From Candidatus Fermentibacteraceae bacterium (GTDB lineage Bacteria > Fermentibacterota > Fermentibacteria > Fermentibacterales > JCC-6): a stretch of 64,000 nt of DNA. Shown here piece after piece: positions 1 through 9,324 of the stretch. Position 1 is the first letter of the stretch; each line of letters begins with the position of its first letter. The position numbers and the translations under genes were made by a program. The stretch spans positions 62,001-126,000 of the forward strand of contig JADGDO010000011.1 of the NCBI GenBank assembly GCA_016744855.1. Direction: 5' to 3'. Below the pieces are notes generated by a model that saw nothing but the letters and a program-made list of their open reading frames with translations, ran no database searches and was not told where the DNA came from.

Positions 1-257
1 TTTATCAGGCTATGGCTTACCAGATTGCTAAAGAGACCGGGGCAATGGCAACTGTGCTTAAAGGGTCTGTTGATGCTGTAGTTATTTCAGGTGGTATTGC
101 TTATGACAAAAAGTTTATCGGGTGGCTCAAGGAAATGATTGACTTTATAGCCCCCGTTATTGTTTATCCAGGTGAAATGGAAATGGAGGCCCTTGCTCTG
201 GGAGCTCTTCGAGTTCTGAGAAAGCAGGAGGAACCAAAAACATATAATCCCGAATAG
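1..257 (+). CDS. buk: butyrate kinase, C-terminal fragment
   Basis: This is the C-terminal ~85 residues of an acetate/butyrate kinase-family enzyme; the reading frame is open to the left edge, so the gene starts outside the window. The motif VVISGGIAYDKKF and the following FIAPVIVYPGEMEMEALALG segment are the characteristic end of butyrate and branched-chain fatty acid kinases, where the GG loop helps bind ATP. The family converts butyryl-phosphate (or isobutyryl-phosphate) plus ADP to the acid plus ATP in fermentation. It lies 18 bases upstream of methylmalonyl-CoA mutase and is probably co-transcribed with it, consistent with short-chain acyl-CoA metabolism. Acetate kinase is less likely because the PGE-M-ALA-GALRVL ending fits Buk. 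The ATG at 12 is internal to the gene. Confidence 0.85.
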   Translation, partial: YQAMAYQIAKETGAMATVLKGSVDAVVISGGIAYDKKFIGWLKEMIDFIAPVIVYPGEMEMEALALGALRVLRKQEEPKTYNPE

Positions 258-275
258 GGACCGGAGGAAATTAAT

Positions 276-1937
276 ATGAGTGATAGGTTCAACGAGGCAA
301 AGAGTGCCTGGGAAGAGACAATCCTTGCCAAAGTTCTGGGCAGATTCCCTGAACGCAAAGAGGAATTCGTGACAGGCTCTGGAAATCCTGTAGAGCGAGT
401 TTACTTCCCATCAAATCCTAATGATGATTACATCAAACAGTCAGGATTCCCAGGGGAATTCCCCTACACCAGAGGCGTCCAGCCGACAATGTACAGAGGG
501 CGACTCTGGACAATGCGTCAGTATGCCGGATTCGGCAGTGCAGTAGAGTCGAACAATCGTTACAAGTTTCTTCTTGATGCTGGACAAACCGGGCTTTCTG
601 TAGCTTTCGATCTACCAACACAGATAGGTTACGATTCAGATCACGCTCTATGCGCAGGTGAGGTCGGTAAGGTCGGTGTTGCCATTGACAGTCTTGCAGA
701 TATGGAACTTCTCTTTAAAGACATTCCTCTCGGCAAAGTGTCAACTTCCATGACCATTAACTCCCCCGCATCTGTTCTTCTCGCTATGTACATAGCAGTC
801 GCCGAAAAACAGGGTGTTTCAAGCGATAAGCTGCGAGGAACTATTCAGAACGATATTCTAAAAGAATACATGGCTCGTGGAACCTACATTTTTCCCCCAA
901 AGCCTTCAATGCGATTAATCACGGATATTTTCGGTTTCTGCAAAGAGAGTGTACCCAACTGGAATACGATCTCTATAAGTGGTTATCATATTAGAGAAGC
1001 AGGCAGCACAGCAGCTCAGGAAGTTGGATTCACCATAGCCGATGGAATAGCCTATGTTGAAGCTGCTACTAAAGCTGGTCTAGGTGTTGATGATTTTGCT
1101 CCTCGTTTGAGCTTCTTCTTCAATGCACACAATGACCTTTTGGAAGAGGTTGCAAAATATCGTGCTGCTAGAAGAGTTTGGGCCAGAGTGATGAGAGATC
1201 GATTCGGTGCAAAAAACCCCAAGAGCCTCATGCTTCGCTTCCACACACAGACCGGAGGCTCAACACTCACCGCCCAGCAGGCTGATAACAACATCGTTCG
1301 AGTTGCAATACAAACTCTTGCAGCAGTTATGGGAGGCACGCAGAGTCTTCACACCAATAGCCGTGATGAAGCGCTTGCTCTTCCTACACAGCATGCTGTT
1401 ACAATTGCACTAAGAACTCAGCAGATTGTAGCCCATGAAAGCGGTGTTGCCAGCACTATTGATCCACTTGCTGGAAGCTACTTTGTAGAAAACCTTACAG
1501 ACAAGATAGAAGAAGATGCGATGAACTACATTGCCAACATAGACAGTATGGGCGGAATGGTTAAGGCAGTTGAAGAGGGATACCCTCAGCGCCAGATCCA
1601 GGATGCAGCTTACGATTATCAGAGAACTATTGAGTCGGGCGATCGCGTAGTTGTTGGTGTTAACAAATTCACTCAGGAAGAGCCACCTCCGACCGGTCTT
1701 CTGAGAGTAAACCCTGCCGTTGAAGCTGCCCAGAAAAAGAAACTTGAAGCAGACAAGGCAAACCGTGACAATGACAGAGTAAAAACAACCCTTGCCGCTC
1801 TTAGAAGTGCTGCCTCCACAAATGAGAACATGATGCCTGCCATTATTGACTGCGTCAGGTGCTACGGAACACTGGGAGAAATCTGCGGTGTTCTTCGTGA
1901 GGAGTTTGGTGAGTATCAGCCCAAAACTGTAGTGTAG
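276..1937 (+). CDS. methylmalonyl-CoA mutase, large (catalytic) chain
   Basis: This 553-residue chain carries the TIM-barrel substrate-binding domain of B12-dependent acyl-CoA mutases and interconverts succinyl-CoA and (R)-methylmalonyl-CoA. Visible family motifs include TMYRGR and RQYAGF near residues 71-86, PSMR ending at Arg213, SGYHI near 236 and SLHTN. The retained Tyr (TMY) and Arg (PSMR) are the residues that mark methylmalonyl-CoA rather than isobutyryl-CoA mutases. The protein stops after the barrel and linker; the cobalamin-binding DxHxxG domain is absent and must be a separate small subunit, which is not next door. The start ATG has a strong GGAGGAAA site. With butyrate kinase upstream and a carboxyltransferase at 16774, a propionate/succinate route is plausible. 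Confidence 0.93.
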   Translation: MSDRFNEAKSAWEETILAKVLGRFPERKEEFVTGSGNPVERVYFPSNPNDDYIKQSGFPGEFPYTRGVQPTMYRGRLWTMRQYAGFGSAVESNNRYKFLLDAGQTGLSVAFDLPTQIGYDSDHALCAGEVGKVGVAIDSLADMELLFKDIPLGKVSTSMTINSPASVLLAMYIAVAEKQGVSSDKLRGTIQNDILKEYMARGTYIFPPKPSMRLITDIFGFCKESVPNWNTISISGYHIREAGSTAAQEVGFTIADGIAYVEAATKAGLGVDDFAPRLSFFFNAHNDLLEEVAKYRAARRVWARVMRDRFGAKNPKSLMLRFHTQTGGSTLTAQQADNNIVRVAIQTLAAVMGGTQSLHTNSRDEALALPTQHAVTIALRTQQIVAHESGVASTIDPLAGSYFVENLTDKIEEDAMNYIANIDSMGGMVKAVEEGYPQRQIQDAAYDYQRTIESGDRVVVGVNKFTQEEPPPTGLLRVNPAVEAAQKKKLEADKANRDNDRVKTTLAALRSAASTNENMMPAIIDCVRCYGTLGEICGVLREEFGEYQPKTVV

Positions 1938-1974
1938 CTTCTTTTATTAGCCACTAAGATGGTATCTTTCTGTA

Positions 1975-2009
1975 GAGAGGGGGAAATGATTGCAATCTTT
2001 CCCCCTCTC
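1975..2009 (+). terminator. long GC-rich hairpin after the mutase gene
   Basis: Arms of 12 bases (1975-1986 and 1998-2009) are perfectly complementary around a small, itself palindromic loop. The hairpin lies 38 bases after the mutase stop. There is no clean T-run on the plus strand, so it may act as a 3'-end stabiliser or a weak terminator. A promoter begins at its right edge. Confidence 0.6.
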
Positions 2010-2038
2010 TTGACAACGGGTCGCTAGGTAAGCATTAT
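2010..2038 (+). promoter_or_regulatory. sigma-70-type promoter for the secreted propeller gene
   Basis: A perfect TTGACA (2010-2015) is followed by a 17-base spacer and CATTAT (2033-2038, 4 of 6 matches to TATAAT). The expected transcription start is near 2045, giving a leader of about 38 bases with an AGAAGGA ribosome site before the ATG at 2083. Confidence 0.65.
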
Positions 2039-2082
2039 TGTTCGGGGTTTTAAATTATTATCTTTTAGAAGGAAGGATAAGA

Positions 2083-2916
2083 ATGAGACTTTTTTCTCTT
2101 CTTATGGTATTGGCTGTTGCTGCTTTTGCAATGACCGACTCTGCTCCTCACGCTGGGATTACTCAGCCGGGAACAGATACGTGGCTTGAAGAAATCGCAT
2201 ACATCGACCTTACAGCGTCTGGAATTGCGTCTGTATACAACGTTGGTTGCGGTTGGGATGGAACAAACTTCTGGGTAACAAACGGACTTGCTCAGGGTGG
2301 ATCAGCTTCAACAGGTATGTTCTACATCCTTGACCATGATGGTGTTCTCCTTGACAGTATTGTTCAGAACACTGCTCCAGGCTGGGGTCTTCGTGATCTC
2401 TGCTGTGACGGTACCTACATGTACGGTAGTGTTTCAACTGCCATCGATTACTACGATATCACCACAGGCGAGAAGGTTGGAGCTTTCACAGGACCAATCA
2501 ACCCGAACCGTGCTCTTGCCTACGACGGAATGTGCTTCTACACAAGCTCATTCAGCACAGATGTTAATCAGCTCACATGGGACGGCGTAAGCGGTTCAAC
2601 AGCTGCCAGCACAGTATGGTCTACTCAGGCAACAAGCGCTTACGGTGCAGCCTGGGATGCTATCAACGACTGTCTCTGGGTAACAAGTGCTAACTCAACA
2701 GGTATCATCGATCAGATCGCTGCTGACGGTTCTCTCATCGATCACCATACAGTTATTGCTGCCGCTACATACGGTGGAGCTACAATGGCTATGACAAGCC
2801 CAATCAACGAACTCTTTGTTCTTGAGCAGGGTGACCCTGATGCACTTCACGGATACGATGTAAACCCTGACGCTCTCGACCGCGAGACATGGGGATCCAT
2901 TAAGAGCTTGTTCTAA
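2083..2916 (+). CDS. secreted beta-propeller-like protein, monocistronic
   Basis: This is a 277-residue exported protein of unknown function. I chose the ATG at 2083 because AGAAGGA precedes it and it begins with a clear signal peptide (MRLFSLLMVLAVAAFA); an in-frame ATG at 2038 would put 15 residues before it and has no ribosome site. The mature part has repeated blade-like units: WDG-FWVTN, CDGTYMYG, YDGMCFYTS and WDAINDCLWVTS, each followed by a short strand and a D-G turn, suggesting an NHL/WD-like propeller. It lacks the C-terminal sorting tail seen in the C25 protease at 6436. A near-consensus promoter and a strong terminator flank it, so it is probably an abundant single-gene transcript. 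No specific family is recognised. Confidence 0.75.
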   Translation: MRLFSLLMVLAVAAFAMTDSAPHAGITQPGTDTWLEEIAYIDLTASGIASVYNVGCGWDGTNFWVTNGLAQGGSASTGMFYILDHDGVLLDSIVQNTAPGWGLRDLCCDGTYMYGSVSTAIDYYDITTGEKVGAFTGPINPNRALAYDGMCFYTSSFSTDVNQLTWDGVSGSTAASTVWSTQATSAYGAAWDAINDCLWVTSANSTGIIDQIAADGSLIDHHTVIAAATYGGATMAMTSPINELFVLEQGDPDALHGYDVNPDALDRETWGSIKSLF

Positions 2917-2935
2917 GACATCTTAGACGCTTTTC

Positions 2936-2969
2936 AGCGGGAGTTCCTCCGGGGGCTCCCGCTTTTTTT
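2936..2969 (+). terminator. strong intrinsic terminator
   Basis: An 8-base-pair stem (AGCGGGAG, 2936-2943, with CTCCCGCT, 2955-2962) encloses a 12-base loop and is followed by seven T. It lies 20 bases after the propeller gene stop. Confidence 0.9.
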
Positions 2970-3058
2970 ATACTCCCACATCATTCACTTTCCAATCACA
3001 ATCTTTTTGTATATTTGAAACATCAAAGTTTTTGATTTTTAATAAACGGAGGGTTTGA

Positions 3059-4600
3059 ATGAATAAGGTATTGTATCTCTCAACGCTTTTACTGATTCTT
3101 ACAAGCTGTAGTTCTCCCGATGGGAACAGCTGGTTGATTTCAACAGCCACTGATACACTCACGGTTGCTGAAGTCGGAACAATCTGGAATGACCTTGATG
3201 AAAGTGCCAGGCAGGGGTTTCTAGCAAAAGACAATCCGGTTGGTGAATTTCTCACTGCACTTGGCAGAAAAGCAATAATCACAGAAGAAATCAGTAATGA
3301 CAGATACCTCTACTCACCGGTAATCCAGGAGATGAAGGAATGTTGGCTTGCTAGTGCCGCATTCATTGCCTACAAAGATACGTTGTCGGTTTCTCTCCGC
3401 GCAGGTTTGACAGAAGCCGACCTTTCCAATTACTCTAATCTTCTCGGAAGTGTAGTCTGGTATTCTTCAGAGAGGGATGGTCTTATGGGCCCCGAAAGGC
3501 TTCCCGACCTTCCATGGGAGCTCGCCTTTGCATTTGATACTATTGCAACCGGATCGTCTGTAGAGTTTGACGGAAATGTTTACACCCTGGACTCGATAGT
3601 AACCTCAGATCAGGAACTAATTGATGCCACGCTGGCAAACGAAGATCAATTCAATGTTTTCGCGTCTACAAGTCTTACAGAAAGTCGAACACTCAGGCAT
3701 CTCTCTACCCTTAAGAGAGAAGTGATTGAGACGTTCACCTATGACTCCATTGCAGTCGAAACCTACTGCACGGATAGAAATGCTCTGGTTGGAACTGAGG
3801 TTCTGGCGTCCTGGGAAGGCGGGTCAATTACAGCTGAAAACTTTGATGCCATAGTTCAATTCCTAACTTTGGGCAATTATGGGAATCGAAGCTCTTCCCT
3901 CTGGGTCCTTCATAATCTCAGAAATCAGGCACGACTAATCTATATAGCTAATGTTTATAGAGCTCTCTATCCTTCAGATTATGAAGAACTGAAGGCCGGT
4001 GCAGAGAGTTTTGCTCTTGATCAGGCAAGTGAGATTCTTTTTAAAGAAAATGTTACAGACTCAATAATTATCAACGATGAACTGATCCTGGAAAGCTATG
4101 AAAGCATGGATTCTCTTCCTATTGTTCCTGAATCCAGAACGTTTGAATCAGTAATGATTCCCGCCGGTTTACTTCAGGAAGCATTGGTTCTTCTTGATGA
4201 TGAAGATGAAGATGCCATTCTCGAATTCGGTTATCCGGGATATACAGAGTACCTTCAATCTGGTAGTGAATTCCTCTCAAGGCCGGTTTTCTCAAGTGAA
4301 TTGCAGTATGAAATGGGAGTCTTGCTATTTCTGCTCGAAGAAGATGATACCGCTTGGAACAGGCCGCTTGAAATCGAAGAGGATTTGTTTCTTGCCTACC
4401 GATTGAAAGAGATAATTCCCCCTCACCCGGCTTCCTTTGAGTACCTTCAACCAGCGATCAGAAGAAATCTTACAATACACCTGGAAGAACAGAGAACAAT
4501 GGAATGGCTCTGTCAGCTGGAAGCAGCGCATCAGTACCGGATAAACAGTGAAATACTGAGCAAACTGCCAATTGAACCATCACGCTGGAGCGAGTTGTAA
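3059..4600 (+). CDS. SurA/PpiC-like periplasmic lipoprotein, probably not catalytic
   Basis: This 513-residue lipoprotein has a short signal peptide and a lipobox LTSC at about residues 14-17, so it should be lipidated in the periplasm. Two stretches recall periplasmic peptidyl-prolyl isomerase chaperones. The N-terminal part (TLTVAEVGTIWNDLDES, then a helix-rich block) resembles the PpiC/SurA entry helices. The C-terminal RLKEIIPPHPASFEYLQ and following helix resembles the closing helices of SurA. The central region (ESRTFESVMIP) is a poor match to a parvulin domain, so a chaperone role without isomerase activity is my guess. The start has a GGAGGG site. The downstream gene begins immediately after its stop, so the two are coupled. 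Confidence 0.6.
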   Translation: MNKVLYLSTLLLILTSCSSPDGNSWLISTATDTLTVAEVGTIWNDLDESARQGFLAKDNPVGEFLTALGRKAIITEEISNDRYLYSPVIQEMKECWLASAAFIAYKDTLSVSLRAGLTEADLSNYSNLLGSVVWYSSERDGLMGPERLPDLPWELAFAFDTIATGSSVEFDGNVYTLDSIVTSDQELIDATLANEDQFNVFASTSLTESRTLRHLSTLKREVIETFTYDSIAVETYCTDRNALVGTEVLASWEGGSITAENFDAIVQFLTLGNYGNRSSSLWVLHNLRNQARLIYIANVYRALYPSDYEELKAGAESFALDQASEILFKENVTDSIIINDELILESYESMDSLPIVPESRTFESVMIPAGLLQEALVLLDDEDEDAILEFGYPGYTEYLQSGSEFLSRPVFSSELQYEMGVLLFLLEEDDTAWNRPLEIEEDLFLAYRLKEIIPPHPASFEYLQPAIRRNLTIHLEEQRTMEWLCQLEAAHQYRINSEILSKLPIEPSRWSEL

Positions 4601-6427
4601 TTGGCCGGATTCTCTACATTTCTACTGCCCTTTACTTTTGTACTTCTTTTCGTCTTACCGGATCTGTTTGACCCTTCTATGATGTCCCGGCTGGCGGTGT
4701 ATCCGCTAGCTGGAACAGTCATTCTCTTTCTTGGCAGAAAGAACCTTTCTCTCACACACATCATATCCGGAGCAGCTATCAGCCTGTTGCCGATGATATC
4801 TCTTCTATGGAACTCATCTTTCATAGGGGGAATCCCATTCGCTGTACGGTGGTTCTCATTCGGATTGATGATCATAGGCTTCTCGGGTACGGTAAAACGT
4901 TGGGGGCTCCGACCTCATATAAAAGGTCTTGTAGGAGCTGCACTGCTGACATCACTCTTGATGCTCTTCATGGGAACTGATACTGTAACCGGAAATGCAA
5001 ACCGAGCGGGAATGATTCTCTCTCTGGGTTTTCTTGGAAATCTTGTTCTTTTCAACAAAACAAAGTGGTATTCATGGGCTATTCAATTAGTCCTCATCTC
5101 AGCTATTTATATCTCTTTTTTCTACATCAGCTGGATCGCATGTGCCGTCGGAATGGTAATTTTCCTTCTCCCTAAAAATCGCAAAATTAAACCATGGATA
5201 GTTCTGCTAGTTATGATCACAGGTCAGATAATTTTCAGCATGGTTCCTCAATTTGCAGGACAGATTGGACCTACTCTTGAACTCCGGACACGAATTTGGA
5301 GATCTTCAACCGCTCTTGTGACCCAAAATTTGCCGCTTGGCACAGGGGCAGGATCTTCAAGGCTTCAGGTATTAAATTCCGGTGAACCGGAACTGAGGGC
5401 ATTGTCCGGTAGCGAGAAACGAATAGACTTCCTGCATTCTGAATCTCTGACTATGATTGTAGAACAAGGTATACCCGGTCTACTGCTGCTGCTGTTCCTT
5501 CTATTCTGGTTTTCCCGAAAGTGTTATGCAGCAATCCAGTTTTCCTTCCTTGCAGCTTTCTGGATTTTGTTCACCAGCGACCTCCCCCTCGCTACACCAC
5601 TGGGGGCCATTCCTGCTGCTTTTTTCATCGGATCTATACCGCCCATTAGTACAAAAACAATAAAGATACATTTGGGGATCCCTCTTCTGCTTGGTGTTTT
5701 TTCTCTATTCTGGTGCTTCACTGTTCTAGCAGGGTATGGTGCCCTCGGTAATAGAGGGAGAGCAACTCTAGAAGAACTGGAATACGCATCAGCACGGATC
5801 CCATGGGAGGAAAGAGTATTCCTGGCTTCAGGTGTAATGCATCTTCAGAATGGAATGATTCTTGCTGCTCTCGAAGATTCTGATAATTTCATCGCTCTTT
5901 ATCCCGACAACTACAGAGGTTGGGAGCTTCAAGCCACAGCCCTTTCAGCCGCTGGTCGTGACCGTCACTCCGCTTCAGCTTGGGCCAGGGCTACACTTCT
6001 GGTCCCGGGAGACATCGACTTCGCCGACAGGGTGCTTTTTGCGCTGAATGCCATACATCCGAATCCAATGCCGGCCGATACAATGACTGCAATAGCATCA
6101 GTAATGATAGATTCAGAGCAAACACTCCGCGAGACACTCAAGAGCCTGCCTCCGCAGGGTCTTGCTTTTGCTGCAGAGAAATGTCTCCTGCTGTCGAGAC
6201 AATTAAGAGCATTTTCGATAAATCAGTCTGCAATAATGTGGGTTATCGCGGGAAGTTTTTCTGCCACCGCAGGAGCGGAATCTTCTGAAGAGCTGCTAAC
6301 AGATATTCTTAGTGACATTCAACTTCACCAGCATCTCAATTTATTTTATAGTGAGATATCAGACAAGTTCACTGAACAGAATAGAGAATTACTGGGGACA
6401 GTAACGGAATCGGTACTGTCCCCATAA
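4601..6427 (+). CDS. O-antigen ligase/polymerase-like membrane protein with TPR tail
   Basis: This 608-residue protein has about ten hydrophobic segments in its first ~380 residues, then a soluble helical region with TPR-like repeats (for example SDNFIALYPDNYRGWELQA). The loop GTGAGSSRL ... HSESLTMIVEQGIPGLLLLL matches the Wzy_C/O-antigen ligase signature (usually GxGxG ... HNxxLxxxxExGxxGLL). Such proteins transfer or polymerise glycans on lipid carriers at the outer face of the inner membrane. The start is TTG directly after the previous stop. A sugar ligase joined to TPRs is known from diverse phyla; the actual substrate cannot be told from the sequence. Confidence 0.75.
   Translation: MAGFSTFLLPFTFVLLFVLPDLFDPSMMSRLAVYPLAGTVILFLGRKNLSLTHIISGAAISLLPMISLLWNSSFIGGIPFAVRWFSFGLMIIGFSGTVKRWGLRPHIKGLVGAALLTSLLMLFMGTDTVTGNANRAGMILSLGFLGNLVLFNKTKWYSWAIQLVLISAIYISFFYISWIACAVGMVIFLLPKNRKIKPWIVLLVMITGQIIFSMVPQFAGQIGPTLELRTRIWRSSTALVTQNLPLGTGAGSSRLQVLNSGEPELRALSGSEKRIDFLHSESLTMIVEQGIPGLLLLLFLLFWFSRKCYAAIQFSFLAAFWILFTSDLPLATPLGAIPAAFFIGSIPPISTKTIKIHLGIPLLLGVFSLFWCFTVLAGYGALGNRGRATLEELEYASARIPWEERVFLASGVMHLQNGMILAALEDSDNFIALYPDNYRGWELQATALSAAGRDRHSASAWARATLLVPGDIDFADRVLFALNAIHPNPMPADTMTAIASVMIDSEQTLRETLKSLPPQGLAFAAEKCLLLSRQLRAFSINQSAIMWVIAGSFSATAGAESSEELLTDILSDIQLHQHLNLFYSEISDKFTEQNRELLGTVTESVLSP
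6394..6423. terminator. inverted repeat at the convergent gene junction
   Basis: Ten-base arms (6394-6403 and 6414-6423) with a 10-base loop overlap the end of the Wzy-like gene and face the convergent C25 protease gene. There is no good T-run on either strand, so terminator function is uncertain. Confidence 0.4.
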
Positions 6428-6435
6428 AAAGCTGT

Positions 6436-7893
6436 CTATCTGAGAACGCAGAGTTTTTCTGTTGCGGTTACACCCTGGTTTTCTGCCCTGACAAGGTAGA
6501 TACCAGCCTGTAGACCTGTAAAGGTCTCGCTGTGTGATCCGCAGGCGATTTCTCGGCCGCTCATGTCATGAATACTGAAAACTCCCGGAGAAGCGATAGT
6601 AACAGTACCCATGGCGGGGTTTGAACTGAAGTGAATTGCAGGGGCCTGTGATGGTGTAGCATCGTCAATTCCTAGCATGTGTATTGCAGGTGCTATTGTA
6701 GGATCTCCGATAACAACCATACCCAGATGCCAGTACTGTTCAGACTGGGTGAACCCGCCGGCAATAATGTAGTTCCACCAGGCCTGGTAAGCCTCACCGA
6801 AACTGCTGCCGTTACCCAATGGGGAATAAAACTGTGGAAACTGAAGCATGGCTCCGCTCTTTGTACTACCGATTGCTGCTAGTCCCGTATCTGTTCCAAA
6901 AACATATACACAACCCATGCACCAGTTTGATGTAAAGCGGCAGTTAGAGCAAGCGAAAAGGTTATAGAATCTGGAAGGTGGATTGTCCGTCCAGATGTGG
7001 CCGGCTGTGGTACTGGGGCCGGGGCTCCACTGATGTACAGTAGGACCTGAGTGTACAAAGGGGCTGATCCATGTGTATCCTGCAGGAAGCCTGTTCTCCC
7101 TGTAGTCAGTTCCGTTAGTTGCGCTGGTTGGCTGATTCACAAGCTCCACGTCATCATAGAGATTCTCCATGGCGGCCTTGTAAGAGTTACCCCAGGAAGC
7201 CCAGTCATCATCAACATAACAAAGTCCATTTGGAGACGGGTCGCCATTAAGACGCCACTCGTGAAGACGGGTAAGATATGCCTCAATCAGATCATATTCA
7301 TCACCCAGCGGAATATTACTGGTTGTAATTCTACCGGTATAAATCTCTGGATAAAGATCACCGCTCCACCCGTCATATATACTGTCCTGGCCAGCTGTTC
7401 CGATACCTGGATAACCGATCCAGTTGTCTTCCCACACTCCGTCCAGGTCCATATAAAAATAGTCGCTGGGGAATGTCTCGTTAGATCTGGCGCTAGACTC
7501 CACAGTACAGGACCAGGGAGCAGCAATGTCTCCGACAAATACAACACCCTCAAGACCATCCGCATACAAACCCGAAAGCCAAGTACGGATTTCAACCGGG
7601 TCTGCGTAAGTAATCTCTACAGATGAGCAAGTAAGACCCTCGCCCTCAATATCAGCAATCCACTGCACAAGAAGAGCAGAGTCAAGACTGTCAGACATGT
7701 ACTCTTCCATGACGATCAAGAACTGTGTTCCTCTCGTCGGACCACTGACAGAAGTAACCTTAAGGTCTGTATAACTGGGCTGGCTTTCCCTGTACTCCGA
7801 ATAAGTACCTGGGACATAGTCCGTGTCGAGGTTCCTCGTAATTGGTGTTTCATCATATACACCAGCAATCAGTAAAAGAATCAGAAATGACAT
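6436..7893 (-). CDS. gingipain-like C25 cysteine protease with type IX sorting tail
   Basis: This 485-residue secreted protein resembles the C25 (gingipain, clan CD caspase-like) peptidases. After an N-terminal signal segment and a short propeptide, the first sub-domain has VVFVGDIAAP near residue 117. The candidate catalytic His lies in FVHSGPTVHQW (His281 or His287) and the candidate Cys in NLFACSNC (Cys315 or Cys318). The last ~70 residues (VFSIHDMSGREIA, GIYLVRAENQG, ending EKLCVLR) form a typical Por/type IX secretion C-terminal domain. This implies outer-membrane translocation and a T9SS elsewhere in the genome. A TAGGAG site precedes the ATG. It is the last gene of a three-protease operon. 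Confidence 0.8.
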   Translation of the reverse strand: MSFLILLLIAGVYDETPITRNLDTDYVPGTYSEYRESQPSYTDLKVTSVSGPTRGTQFLIVMEEYMSDSLDSALLVQWIADIEGEGLTCSSVEITYADPVEIRTWLSGLYADGLEGVVFVGDIAAPWSCTVESSARSNETFPSDYFYMDLDGVWEDNWIGYPGIGTAGQDSIYDGWSGDLYPEIYTGRITTSNIPLGDEYDLIEAYLTRLHEWRLNGDPSPNGLCYVDDDWASWGNSYKAAMENLYDDVELVNQPTSATNGTDYRENRLPAGYTWISPFVHSGPTVHQWSPGPSTTAGHIWTDNPPSRFYNLFACSNCRFTSNWCMGCVYVFGTDTGLAAIGSTKSGAMLQFPQFYSPLGNGSSFGEAYQAWWNYIIAGGFTQSEQYWHLGMVVIGDPTIAPAIHMLGIDDATPSQAPAIHFSSNPAMGTVTIASPGVFSIHDMSGREIACGSHSETFTGLQAGIYLVRAENQGVTATEKLCVLR

Positions 7894-7901
7894 AGCGACT
7901 C

Positions 7902-8528
7902 CTAACGTAAGTATTGTGCAAGCCCTAAGAGCCTGACAGAAAGATTCATGGCAGGATATAATATGCTGGAAATGACACCGGTAAAAAGAAGAGCAAATAC
8001 AATGAACATTCCATACCTTTCAAGCTTCATGTAATTAAACAGTGTCTTTCCCTTAAGGAACCGGGCAACAATCCTGCTACCGTCAAGAGGTGGAATGGGT
8101 ACAAGGTTAAACACCATAAGCATTACATTGATAACTGAAACATACGCAAAAGTTTTTGTCAAAAATGCTGGAAGAAATGAACCTGTAAGAAAAAGAAGAA
8201 CTGCGAGTGCAATAGCAATGAGAAGATTAGTAGCAGGACCGGCTATAGCAACAAGCATCATACCTTTCTTAGGATCTCTGAAATAGGCAGGATTTACCGG
8301 TACCGGTTTTGCCCATGCAAACAGGAAGGGAGAATGTGTTAAAACAAGAATTGCAGGCAGAATGATTGTTCCGAACAAATCAACGTGCACAATAGGATTG
8401 AAAGAGAGGCGTCCCATTCTCGAAGCAGTGGGATCACCAAGCCTGTAAGCTGTATAGCCGTGAGCGATCTCATGACAAACAACACTAAAAAAGACCATTA
8501 CAAGAACCAGAGGCATTTCCATTAACAT
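7902..8528 (-). CDS. site-2-type (M50) membrane zinc protease
   Basis: This 208-residue polytopic protein belongs to the short M50 family (YwhC/FtsH-independent rhomboid-like cleavage of membrane proteins). It has the zinc-binding helix HEIAH at residues 19-23 and the second motif NLVPIPPLDGSRIV, whose Asp is the third ligand. I chose the ATG at 8528, preceded by GGAG, over an upstream in-frame ATG at 8564 that would overlap the neighbouring gene. No PDZ domain is present, which fits the compact subfamily. It sits between a YugP-type metallopeptidase and a C25 protease in the same transcript. Confidence 0.88.
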   Translation of the reverse strand: MLMEMPLVLVMVFFSVVCHEIAHGYTAYRLGDPTASRMGRLSFNPIVHVDLFGTIILPAILVLTHSPFLFAWAKPVPVNPAYFRDPKKGMMLVAIAGPATNLLIAIALAVLLFLTGSFLPAFLTKTFAYVSVINVMLMVFNLVPIPPLDGSRIVARFLKGKTLFNYMKLERYGMFIVFALLFTGVISSILYPAMNLSVRLLGLAQYLR

Positions 8529-8533
8529 GTACT

Positions 8534-9226
8534 TTATCTCCTTCTTCCGGCAAGAAGCAACCATATCATCTGCCCGATGGCAGCAAGTGCACTTGCAACG
8601 TAGGTTAAAGCAGCAGCAGTAAGAACTTTCTTTACACCCGCTACATCTGATGGAGGGAAGCCTCTCTCTTTTTCAAGCCAGTTAACAGCCCTTGCGCTGG
8701 CATTAAATTCAACAGGAAGAGTAACAAGCTGAAAGAGCAAAGCTGCTCCATACAAAGCAATTCCAATGTAGATGAGATTTGTCATCCGGAAGAAGAAACC
8801 ACCAATAAGAAGAGGAAACAACATTTTGCTGCCAAGGTTGGCAACCGGTACAAGAGCAGTTCTAAACTTAAGCGGAGAGTATCCCATTGCATGCTGTACA
8901 GCATGACCCGCCTCGTGAGCTGCAATACCTATTGCAGCAACAGAGTCGCTGGCGTATACCGCAGCTGAAAGCCTCAGTGTTGATGACCGTGGATCATAAT
9001 GATCGGTTAATTTTCCTTGAATCTGCTCAATTTGGATATTTGCTAAACCGTAATTATCTAAAATACTTCGAGCCATCGAAGCACCAGTAAGCCCCATTCC
9101 ATTCCGAACTTTACTGTATTGATTGAAGGTGGAATTCACTCTCGACCGGGCAATCATTCCCAGAATGAAAGCTGCAAAAATCACAATGATACCGGGATTC
9201 ATATCGTACATCATTTGAAATAGCAT
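8534..9226 (-). CDS. YugP-family neutral zinc metallopeptidase
   Basis: This 230-residue membrane protein matches the YugP-type zinc peptidase family (Zn_peptidase_2). It has an N-terminal membrane segment, the HEAGHAVQH active-site helix at residues 104-112, the conserved YDPRSSTLRLS segment upstream and VEFNASARA downstream, followed by two C-terminal membrane helices. Its physiological substrates are not known for the family. It is the first gene of an operon with an M50 and a C25 protease; the gap to the next gene is 5 bases. Confidence 0.9.
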   Translation of the reverse strand: MLFQMMYDMNPGIIVIFAAFILGMIARSRVNSTFNQYSKVRNGMGLTGASMARSILDNYGLANIQIEQIQGKLTDHYDPRSSTLRLSAAVYASDSVAAIGIAAHEAGHAVQHAMGYSPLKFRTALVPVANLGSKMLFPLLIGGFFFRMTNLIYIGIALYGAALLFQLVTLPVEFNASARAVNWLEKERGFPPSDVAGVKKVLTAAALTYVASALAAIGQMIWLLLAGRRR

Positions 9227-9324
9227 CTATTGTCACCTTTCTATAGGAAGAGAGTATGCAATTCTGTTTCCAAAGCTATAACGGTAAGTGGCATAAACAT
9301 AAGAAAACATCTAATCTGTTGTCA

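Noticed and set aside
1052-1339. Antisense reading frame in the mutase gene
   Set aside because: It is a shadow of the mutase; composition is unlike a real protein and there is no ribosome site.
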